Assembly (NCBI GenBank): GCA_903838095.1
Contig: CAILXE010000100.1
Span: forward strand, 1 to 5,607
Direction: 5' to 3'
Length of the DNA stretch: 5,607 nt
From: an uncultured Chlorobiaceae bacterium
GTDB taxonomy: Bacteria; Bacteroidota; Chlorobiia; Chlorobiales; Chlorobiaceae
Below are positions 1-5,607 of the stretch, in pieces. The translations under genes and the position numbers were made by a program. Positions within the stretch are counted from its first letter, which is position 1. Each line of letters begins with the position of its first letter. A model generated the notes under the pieces. It was not told where the DNA came from. It saw only the letters and a program-made list of their open reading frames with translations, and searched no databases.

Positions 1-2
1 AA

Positions 3-395
3 TCAGGCCCGAATTGGGGTAACAGCAGCCAGATTGCCAAGATGAAGTCCGACTTCAAAACAGCAGCAAAAACTCTTCGCACCAGTAATTCAGGGATTCA
101 GGTTGTTGCGGTCAATGGATGCTGTTACGGAAAGAGCAATACTCCCGATCAGGGCGACTATTTCAAATATTGTGGTCAGACCTTTTGGGAGTTTATCTCA
201 TCAGATCCAAATCTTTACACCGACCTTATTGAGCCATTGGGGCACACAGCAAAGGAGAAAAACGATGAATTTTGTCGCTCCTATGCCCAGATGATCAATA
301 AGTTTACTCAGCAATTTGGTGGGGAGTATTGTGAGGCCAACGGAGCAATCAACTGGAAAAAGCTGGTGGAGTTCAATTCTTCAGCAGGGAGGTAG
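3..395 (+). CDS. PmeII-family-like type II restriction endonuclease, C-terminal fragment (5' end outside window)
   Basis: The reading frame is open from the left edge, so the gene is truncated by the window; the ATG at 42 is only an internal methionine. The first visible residues are SGPNWGNSSQIAK, and the split codon at the edge ends in aa, which fits a lysine. That would give a (K)SGPNWGNSSQ segment, which I remember as a hallmark of the PmeII-like type II restriction endonucleases and which would hold the catalytic Lys of a PD-(D/E)XK site. Further family-like blocks follow: VNGCCYGKS, FKYCGQTFWEFIS, LYTDLIEPLGH and AKEKNDEF, then a C-terminal KLVEFNSS. The protein would cut unmodified DNA in the cytoplasm and is the likely partner of the cytosine methyltransferase at 5457-4195, although it lies convergent to that operon and must have its own promoter to the left. 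The end at 395 (TAG) looks natural, not broken. Family assignment is from memory of the motifs; the recognition sequence cannot be read from the sequence. Confidence 0.82.
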   Translation, partial: SGPNWGNSSQIAKMKSDFKTAAKTLRTSNSGIQVVAVNGCCYGKSNTPDQGDYFKYCGQTFWEFISSDPNLYTDLIEPLGHTAKEKNDEFCRSYAQMINKFTQQFGGEYCEANGAINWKKLVEFNSSAGR

Positions 396-492
396 CCAAA
401 TGGGATTTTCAGCATATAAATTTTGCATTACATACATTGTAAATAATTTAATTTATTTGAGTTATAACCAAGCAATAATAATCCTTTCCATT
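396..492. other. AT-rich convergent intergenic region
   Basis: This 97-bp gap lies between the tail of the endonuclease gene (+) and the tail of the Vsr gene (-). It is very AT-rich and has no credible ORF. It holds two small inverted repeats: TTACA/TGTAA at 428-442 and AAATAA/TTATTT at 441-458. Both stems lack GC and have no proper U-tract, so neither is a convincing Rho-independent terminator, though the position is where termination of both transcripts is expected. Confidence 0.5.
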
Positions 493-942
493 TTATAGTG
501 AGTTTGGGACACTCAATAACATTGTATTCGAATGTACCCATTCCCTGAAATGTTTTGTGAAGATATTGAGATCAGCATTCTTCCCAGTTAAAACACATTC
601 CCATACAATTCCAACTCGCCAACCATTTTCCAGAAGTGTTTGAATGTTGCGTTGGTCTCTGTTGATTGTGTCGTCAAACTTTTTCAGCCAGAATTCCATG
701 TTGGTGCTTGGTGTTGTTGTTGTTTTGCAACCATGCCTGTGCCAGAAACATCCATGAACGAATATTGCTGCACGATATTTTGGCAAAACAATATCCGGTT
801 TTCCGGGGAGATCCTTTCGATGAAGCCGATACCTGTATCCGTTTGCCCAAAGCCATCTGCGCACCATAATCTCTGGACGAGTGTTTTTCCCCCTGATTCT
901 GGACATATTAAAGCTACGTTGCTCTGGCGAGTGGACATCCAT
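493..942 (-). CDS. vsr: Very short patch repair (Vsr) mismatch endonuclease
   Basis: A 149-residue protein, close to the usual size for Vsr (E. coli Vsr is about 156). Vsr nicks 5' of the T in T:G mismatches that arise when 5-methylcytosine deaminates, starting short-patch repair and protecting methylated sites from C-to-T mutation. All key residues known from E. coli Vsr are present with an offset of one: E24, catalytic D50 in PGKPDIV, H63 and H68, and zinc ligands C65, H70, C72 and C116 in FVHGCFWHRHGC and VWEC. The N-terminal helix MDVHSPEQRSFNMSRIRGKNT is also typical. The start is 9 bp after the stop of the response-regulator gene, and no good Shine-Dalgarno is visible, so translation probably depends on coupling to the upstream gene. 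The later ATG (Met13) also lacks a ribosome site and would lose conserved residues. It ends with TAA at 493. Vsr genes commonly accompany C5 methyltransferases, which fits the locus. Confidence 0.96.
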   Translation of the reverse strand: MDVHSPEQRSFNMSRIRGKNTRPEIMVRRWLWANGYRYRLHRKDLPGKPDIVLPKYRAAIFVHGCFWHRHGCKTTTTPSTNMEFWLKKFDDTINRDQRNIQTLLENGWRVGIVWECVLTGKNADLNIFTKHFREWVHSNTMLLSVPNSL

Positions 943-951
943 TCTTGGGAA

Positions 952-2037
952 TTACGAAGAGAGAGTGATAAAGCGTTCAAAATCGATCTCAGGTTGACCT
1001 TGGCGGGCATAGTATGCTGAAAAACGTGCAATGATATCCTTCACAAAAGAGGGAGAAATCTGAACATCTGGAGGATCGAATCTTTCATTGAAGTCTTCCT
1101 GAGTGAGTGTTGAAAGTTTTCTGAAACACAGAAAACCGCCGTCAAAAAAATCTGTTTTGGGAAGCCAGTGGTAATAGGTTGACTTTTTGTTGTTGAAAGC
1201 ATTTTTCAGCTCCCCTTGTTGCTTATTACTGAGACCACTCGCTGGATAGTCTGGAAATAATTCCCTTTGAAGATCAATTGCTACTGTTAGTATCCTGTCT
1301 GTTTTGCATTTTCCATCACCACGAATAACAAGATCACAGGCAGGGTTCATAACTACAAATCTCATCTCGCTGCTTTTTTCCTTTACAATACTGCCGGTTC
1401 GAATTTGATTGGTAAGAGGAGGGGCCAGATAGACTTCCTCCGGATAATAGCATTCCCCGCCATCGTCAAGAAGCTGAAGCAGATGGCTGAGGGCATGGCG
1501 GAGCAATGCCTTTTCAGTTCGGGAAGAATTTTTCTCACCATATTCCCCCCATTTTTTTCGATACCGCCCAGGGACTAAATTTTTCCTGAATACTTGATCC
1601 AGAGTCACTTCAATCCGTCCTCTTCCTCCCATGATGCGGGTTAGCCCAGTATTGTGAATACTCCAGAAACTCTCAAGCAGGTCAGCATACCCAGCCCCCG
1701 GCTCACCTTTTATAAAAATGCCAATATGAGCAAAGTCCCTGTCAGCCGCATCAGGTGTGCCAGTTAAAATAGCGACGGGAATCCTGAAATGTAATTCTTC
1801 AATTTTGTCAATTACTTGGTTTCCCTCATGACCTTGACTTCCAAGCTTCAAATCGATTATCGCCCCATCAAAAGAACCATTAAGTTTTGCGAATGCCTCG
1901 TCAACATTTTCACATAAAACAAGCTCTATTTTACATTTTTTCTCAACTTCGAAATCATTAACGCAGTCTATACAATTCTGACGGTCTTGCTGATCATCTT
2001 CAACCAGCAATAGTTTGAATTCGTTAAATTCACTCAT
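952..2037 (-). CDS. Response regulator: receiver domain fused to an unrecognised C-terminal domain
   Basis: A 361-residue protein. Residues about 6-125 form a complete phospho-receiver domain: acidic cluster E13-D14-D15 in LLLVEDD, phosphoacceptor D62 in GAIIDLKL, conserved T92 in AILTGT and K110 in IFIKGE. It should therefore accept phosphate, most likely from the kinase encoded just upstream. Residues about 126-361 match no output domain that I recognise. I see no helix-turn-helix and no obvious nuclease motif; this part has a helical RTEKALLRHALSHLLQLL stretch, a PEEVYLAPPL segment and a MNPACDLVI segment (230-238) that may be a small beta-rich fold. I chose the ATG at 2037 over the in-frame ATG at 2091 because AGGAG stands 5 bases before it and because it overlaps the preceding gene by only 8 bp (ATGAGTGA) instead of 62 bp. 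Its job in the R-M locus is unknown; it could regulate expression through a partner or act as an effector. Confidence 0.9.
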   Translation of the reverse strand: MSEFNEFKLLLVEDDQQDRQNCIDCVNDFEVEKKCKIELVLCENVDEAFAKLNGSFDGAIIDLKLGSQGHEGNQVIDKIEELHFRIPVAILTGTPDAADRDFAHIGIFIKGEPGAGYADLLESFWSIHNTGLTRIMGGRGRIEVTLDQVFRKNLVPGRYRKKWGEYGEKNSSRTEKALLRHALSHLLQLLDDGGECYYPEEVYLAPPLTNQIRTGSIVKEKSSEMRFVVMNPACDLVIRGDGKCKTDRILTVAIDLQRELFPDYPASGLSNKQQGELKNAFNNKKSTYYHWLPKTDFFDGGFLCFRKLSTLTQEDFNERFDPPDVQISPSFVKDIIARFSAYYARQGQPEIDFERFITLSS

Positions 2038-4198
2038 CGGTTCTCCTAGTTTTTGGTTGAAGCCTGAAGTAGGCTCCTGTATCGGATTCAAACGCTTTCA
2101 ATTCCAGTCCATTTCGTGCAGCAGCTTCTCCTGCAATTGCCAGCCCAAGTCCAGTGCCCAACGGTTTAGTAGAAAACTGAGGTTCGAAGATGGCTTCATT
2201 TAAAATTAAACTTGGTTCAATTCCGGGGCCAGTATCGCGATAATCGATATATAGAAGAATATTTCTATCTGTTATAACGTCAATATAAATTTCACGAATA
2301 GCGACGTTTTTTTCTTTCATCCAGTAGAGACTGTTGTCAAGAAGGTTAGCAAAAATCGAAGATATATCTTGTGCCCAAGTCGAAAACATAAAATCATCAG
2401 GGCAATCAATTTTTGCGATCACATTGTTTAACTCCATCTCATTTCTGAAAATGTCTAAACAATGTTGTAACTCTTTCTTTAGCTTTAGGGCTTTTCTTTC
2501 AGAACGTTTCCCCGCAGCCAATGGGTCAAGCCTTTTGAAGAGATCTACAAAAATCTCTGCATTATTGCCAACACTATCAACAATTGATATTAGTTCAGGT
2601 AACTTTTCAGGATTATTAGTATTACAGATTGAGGCATTTATTTTCCTGATTCGTGGAATCTGGTTTCGGAAATAACTTAACGGTCGCCGGCCTTCGTGTA
2701 GAATTACGTTAATAATTTTCCCCAGTGTAGCTTGACCTTGATAAATAGCGACTGCTTGGCGGATTTCATCAGCAACTTTATTTTTATCTTCTGCATCCTT
2801 GCTAATAATTCCAATGATTTCTTCACTAGTGTTTTTATCGACTCCCCCTTTGGTGAGTTTTTTCTGAATATCTCGTTTTAGTTCATCAAACGAAAAAAGC
2901 CTCTCAAACTCTTTTTCAACCTTGAGTGCAGGTCTGCTCAATCCGGCATTTTTTCTATAGTTAAAACGTCTCTCTTCGAGCTTAGCGATGATTGATTGGG
3001 TGATATTTTTTAGGCAATCGAAAGCCGCATTTTCCCTTAGGCCATCTCGAGCGCTTTTTTCGGTCAGTCCGGATAACTCCTCCGACTGTATCTGCACATA
3101 CCCGATTGCTTGGTTGCTTCCAATCCGGAGCGATGGGTTCTGAACACGTTGTTCATTAAGCTTAAGCCAGTCAAAATCAGCATCACCCAAAGGTCGGATC
3201 CTAAAGCCGTTTCGGTAAACTCCGACACCATTGGAGGAGTTAAGAATTTGTTTGGCTTTTAGTTTCCCATAATAGTTTCCTGACTCATCCTTGAGACCAC
3301 GTGCAATCAATGAGTCGATAGCGTCTGCATCTCGGTCATAAACACGAATATCGAAAACCAGTTCCCCGCATTCAGTAGGTTTCCCAAAATCGAATTGGAT
3401 TTTCTCATCTGTGGAGTTTCGTGCCTTTTGCTGAGAATAAATCAGGATTCCTTTTCCGTCACACATTATTTTTCCAGCGATTCGATAGTCAAATAGATCA
3501 AATATCTGATAAGGAGCTATTGTTTCAGTAATGTCGTGTACATTCGGAAAACCCTCAACAGAAAGAGTGATTTGGAGTTGATCACTGTGTTGTTCATTGC
3601 TGATGGAATCACTTAAAGGGGACAAAAGCCTCTTTAGCTCAAACTGGAGGTTTTCGAACTGCGTCTTGTTCCATTCAGCAAGTAGATCACCGTTCCCTGT
3701 CATGGTCAACCTTGTTCCCGACGGCTCTGAGACTTGAGTGGTTTCGATAAGTATTTCAACATCATCAAGAAACTGAGCTGATTCGAAATTACTCCACTCA
3801 ACAAATACAGTTGTTTTCTCGCCTTCAGGAGAAATAGTTTCAAGTAACATATCTGCTCCAAGAATAGATGCAGCATAACGCCCTACTCCTTTTCGCCCCT
3901 GCATTGTTCTGCCGGAGGGACTGACGCGACGGTTAAGTTTATCACGGGTTGACGGCACCATCCACTTCTTGATTACAGTATCCCGTGACATTCCATGGCC
4001 ATGATCGGAAATAACTATATTATAGCTGCTTTTGTCAGGTGCCGCCCTGAATTTGATGTCCACATCGGGTGAGTCTGCATCATAGGCGTTTTTAACAAGT
4101 TCCACAATTGCAGCATAACTGTTCTGAATCAGGTCACGGCCGATAGTAAGTAGGTGTCGCCCTGCGGGTCTTATTTTATATGTTCCGCTTGTACTCAA
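2030..4198 (-). CDS. Dual-GHKL protein: N-terminal MORC/Hsp90-like ATPase fused to a C-terminal histidine kinase module
   Basis: A 722-residue protein with two separate GHKL ATP-binding modules. N-terminal module: N-box ELVKNAYDAD (33-42; E33 likely catalytic, N37 Mg-binding), DHGHGM (65-70) and glycine loop GRKGVGRYA (101-109), typical of MORC/MutL/Hsp90-like ATPases that clamp by ATP-driven dimerisation. A following region to about 395 includes VGVYRNGFRIRPLGD, matching the S5-like second domain of such proteins. Residues 400-490 are mainly charged helix. Then comes an H-box, HEGRRPL (501-507), with H501 the probable phosphoacceptor, and a histidine-kinase ATPase domain: NLLDNS (618-623), DTGPGI (655-660), FEPQFSTK (671-678) and GTGLGLAIA (681-689). 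No signal peptide or membrane segment is visible, so it should be a cytoplasmic sensor kinase. The start is TTG at 4198, overlapping the methyltransferase stop as TTGA with AAGGAGG 7 bases upstream; another TTG at 4204 is too close to that site. Its likely partner is the receiver protein encoded next. Sensing of DNA is inferred. Confidence 0.9.
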   Translation of the reverse strand: MSTSGTYKIRPAGRHLLTIGRDLIQNSYAAIVELVKNAYDADSPDVDIKFRAAPDKSSYNIVISDHGHGMSRDTVIKKWMVPSTRDKLNRRVSPSGRTMQGRKGVGRYAASILGADMLLETISPEGEKTTVFVEWSNFESAQFLDDVEILIETTQVSEPSGTRLTMTGNGDLLAEWNKTQFENLQFELKRLLSPLSDSISNEQHSDQLQITLSVEGFPNVHDITETIAPYQIFDLFDYRIAGKIMCDGKGILIYSQQKARNSTDEKIQFDFGKPTECGELVFDIRVYDRDADAIDSLIARGLKDESGNYYGKLKAKQILNSSNGVGVYRNGFRIRPLGDADFDWLKLNEQRVQNPSLRIGSNQAIGYVQIQSEELSGLTEKSARDGLRENAAFDCLKNITQSIIAKLEERRFNYRKNAGLSRPALKVEKEFERLFSFDELKRDIQKKLTKGGVDKNTSEEIIGIISKDAEDKNKVADEIRQAVAIYQGQATLGKIINVILHEGRRPLSYFRNQIPRIRKINASICNTNNPEKLPELISIVDSVGNNAEIFVDLFKRLDPLAAGKRSERKALKLKKELQHCLDIFRNEMELNNVIAKIDCPDDFMFSTWAQDISSIFANLLDNSLYWMKEKNVAIREIYIDVITDRNILLYIDYRDTGPGIEPSLILNEAIFEPQFSTKPLGTGLGLAIAGEAAARNGLELKAFESDTGAYFRLQPKTRRTDE
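2043..2047 (-). promoter_or_regulatory. Shine-Dalgarno AGGAG that sets the response-regulator start
   Basis: On the minus strand AGGAG lies 5 bases before the ATG at 2037, inside the last codons of the kinase gene. It decides the start against the longer in-frame ATG at 2091 and supports translational coupling through the ATGAGTGA overlap. Confidence 0.85.
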
Positions 4199-5457
4199 TA
4201 CCAAACCTCCTTAAGTTTTTCAGCAATTTTTCTTGCCAGCAGAACAGGTACGGCATTTCCTATCTGACGGAAGGCTGGTGTGCGGCCGGGGAAACAGTTG
4301 CTGCTCTCAAAGTAATAGTTATCAGGGAAGGTTTGCAGTCGCGCTGCTTCCCTTGGCGTTATCGAACGATTTTGCTCAATATCCGGATGAATGTAGTAGT
4401 GACCGTCTTTCGAGATATGAGCAACCACCGTATGAGAAAATGGTCGGTCTGAAGCGACAACTTTAAATCTGTCGAGGAATGAATCTCGCTGTCTGTGTGT
4501 TTTTAGTCGATCAGGAAGGGCGTTGTAATCCAGACGAGCTTTTTCTCTGTTCCAGAGATCAACCGCGATTCTGTATATCTCAAGGTCCTGCTTGTTATTT
4601 GGTCTTGCTTTGTGCCAAGTAACCGGGAAATCCTCATTTCGTATGCCCGCTTCGTATTGCCATGTTCCTCTGTATGATCTGACTTGGCATGGCCCAAAAT
4701 TGCCCTCACCTGCACTAATGTTCGGTAGATCGTCGAATACTTCGTTGACAAGGATGTCAGGGTTCCACTTTTCTGGCTCCGGGTAAAAGCCGGTACCTAT
4801 TCCTCTTCTTCCAACAAGAATAATCCTTTTTCTGCGCTGCAAAACACCATAATTTTCTGCCGACAACGTCATGAACTCGGTTTCATAACCGCATTTTAGA
4901 AAAAGCGCCTGCATGTCTTTGAAATAAAGGCGACCATTCTCATCCTTGGCAGAGAGAAGGCCGGTGACATTTTCAAAGACGAAGTACGATGGTTTGTATC
5001 GCATCAGAAATTCGGCGTAATAAATGTACAGGTAGTTCCGCTTATCACCTTTCATCTGGTTTCGATCACGTGATCTACCAATAATTGAATATGCCTGGCA
5101 GGGAGGCCCTCCGACAATCAGATCAAGATTCTTGCCTTTCAGCAGGGCATCAATCTGTCTGAAAATATCAGGTATTGTTTCTGCTCCGATTTCGGCATTG
5201 ATAACCGATCTGACGATCTTCTCTGGAACCTGTTCATAGAAGTCCTGGCGGCACAGTTCACCTTTCAGATAGTTTGCATACACACATGCCTGACCTGAGT
5301 TTTTAAGCCAGTGGTATGCCATTCGGGTGCGGAGAGTGAAGCAGGCAGCCAGGTCCGACTCAACATGCGCGATAGGATCAAATCCTGCCTGAATGAACCC
5401 TTCTGACAGGCCTCCGGCCCCAGCGAAAAGATCCAGAAAATTAAGTTTCCTGTTCAT
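4195..5457 (-). CDS. DNA (cytosine-5-)-methyltransferase, type II
   Basis: A 420-residue Dcm/HhaI-type enzyme that transfers a methyl group from S-adenosylmethionine to C5 of cytosine within its recognition site. The motifs appear in canonical order: motif I FLDLFAGAGGLSEGF (7-21, SAM binding), motif IV GGPPCQAYS (116-124) with catalytic C120, motif VI FENV (161-164), motif VIII ENYGVLQRRKR (201-211), a target-recognition region about 220-355, motif IX REAARLQTFP (369-378) and motif X FRQIGNAVPV (396-405). Nothing is missing, so it should be active. About 80 residues separate motifs II and IV, somewhat more than in the smallest family members. It is the first gene of the minus-strand operon and is followed by the kinase gene with a 4-bp overlap. 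The ATG at 5457 has only a weak purine stretch (AGAAAG) upstream, but motif I sits at the expected distance from it. It probably protects host sites from the endonuclease at the left edge. The target sequence cannot be inferred. Confidence 0.97.
   Translation of the reverse strand: MNRKLNFLDLFAGAGGLSEGFIQAGFDPIAHVESDLAACFTLRTRMAYHWLKNSGQACVYANYLKGELCRQDFYEQVPEKIVRSVINAEIGAETIPDIFRQIDALLKGKNLDLIVGGPPCQAYSIIGRSRDRNQMKGDKRNYLYIYYAEFLMRYKPSYFVFENVTGLLSAKDENGRLYFKDMQALFLKCGYETEFMTLSAENYGVLQRRKRIILVGRRGIGTGFYPEPEKWNPDILVNEVFDDLPNISAGEGNFGPCQVRSYRGTWQYEAGIRNEDFPVTWHKARPNNKQDLEIYRIAVDLWNREKARLDYNALPDRLKTHRQRDSFLDRFKVVASDRPFSHTVVAHISKDGHYYIHPDIEQNRSITPREAARLQTFPDNYYFESSNCFPGRTPAFRQIGNAVPVLLARKIAEKLKEVWY
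4206..4212 (-). promoter_or_regulatory. Shine-Dalgarno AAGGAGG that sets a TTG start for the kinase gene
   Basis: A full-strength AAGGAGG lies within the last codons of the methyltransferase gene, 7 bases before the TTG at 4198. The start and the methyltransferase stop share the four bases TTGA. A rare start codon with a perfect ribosome site and stop-start overlap indicates translational coupling, with output tuned relative to the methyltransferase. Confidence 0.85.
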
Positions 5458-5514
5458 GTGGTGCTTTCTGCCATTTTTCTATTTGACATAGAGTCACAGG
5501 AAATACATTACCAA

Positions 5515-5599
5515 AGTCAGAGCAGTTACAAGGGTGTATCTCAGTGAGGAGGACATAACCAACCATTCAAAAGCTAATATAAAAAAATCTGCTCTGACT
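5515..5599. repeat. 85-bp segment bounded by an 11-bp perfect inverted repeat
   Basis: AGTCAGAGCAG at 5515-5525 is repeated exactly in inverse orientation as CTGCTCTGACT at 5589-5599, with 63 bases between. The repeat lies in the region upstream of the methyltransferase operon. It could be the terminal inverted repeats of a very small non-autonomous element, a large hairpin, or paired operator sites for a regulator. No target-site duplication is visible at its edges (AA on the left, CC on the right), and the interior has no transposase. Confidence 0.6.
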
Positions 5600-5607
5600 C
5601 CTGAAAC

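Noticed and set aside
441..458. AAATAA/TTATTT stem, and TTACA/TGTAA at 428-442, as a bidirectional terminator
   Set aside because: The stems are short and almost pure AT with no U-tract, so they would be too weak to terminate.
640..1020. Plus-strand and other-frame ORFs across the Vsr gene
   Set aside because: They lie opposite or out of frame with a gene whose catalytic and zinc residues are all conserved, and their translations show no recognisable motifs.
2038..2091. Longer response-regulator start at 2091 (18 extra residues)
   Set aside because: It would overlap the kinase gene by 62 bp, while the ATG at 2037 has a well-placed AGGAG and the receiver domain begins just after it.
5483..5511. 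Consensus -35 TTGACA on the + strand followed by TACATT or CATTAC as a rightward promoter
   Set aside because: The -10 candidates are poor or wrongly spaced (15 for TACATT, 17 for CATTAC), and no gene in that direction is visible before the window ends.
5441..5566. 41-codon minus-strand ORF as a leader peptide for the methyltransferase
   Set aside because: It has no ribosome binding site, overlaps the methyltransferase start in another frame and has no recognisable similarity; kept only as a remark in the repeat finding.
5576..5581. TATATT on the minus strand as the -10 box of the methyltransferase operon
   Set aside because: No acceptable -35 lies 16-18 bases upstream, and AT-rich runs give such matches easily. 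The operon promoter could not be located with confidence.

Overview
The window is a bacterial restriction-modification (R-M) island of moderately low GC. Strong AGGAGG-type ribosome binding sites, overlapping genes and the protein families point to a bacterium, plausibly a Gram-negative one such as a proteobacterium or Desulfobacterota. No taxonomic marker is present, so this placement is only a guess.

Layout. At the left edge, on the + strand, is the C-terminal part of a type II restriction endonuclease that resembles the PmeII family; it ends at 395. A 97-bp AT-rich gap separates it tail-to-tail from a minus-strand operon of four genes. In order of transcription, right to left, these are: a C5-cytosine DNA methyltransferase (5457-4195); a large protein carrying two GHKL ATPase modules, an N-terminal MORC/Hsp90-like one and a C-terminal histidine-kinase-type one preceded by an H-box (4198-2030, TTG start); a response regulator with a complete receiver domain and an unrecognised C-terminal domain (2037-952); and a Vsr-type very-short-patch mismatch endonuclease (942-493). 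The genes overlap by 4 bp and 8 bp, then are separated by 9 bp, so translational coupling is likely. The 150 bp to the right of the operon hold the upstream region and an 11-bp perfect inverted repeat that bounds an 85-bp segment.

How they may work together. The methyltransferase and the convergent endonuclease look like a type II R-M pair, and Vsr would repair T:G mismatches left by deamination of 5-methylcytosine. The unusual part is the complete two-component pair inserted between methyltransferase and Vsr. Its kinase carries a DNA-clamp-type MORC/MutL-like ATPase as the likely sensor, and its receiver protein has no recognisable DNA-binding helix-turn-helix. This suggests a phospho-relay that controls, or acts as an effector of, the R-M defence locus. 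That link is inferred from gene order and domain content.
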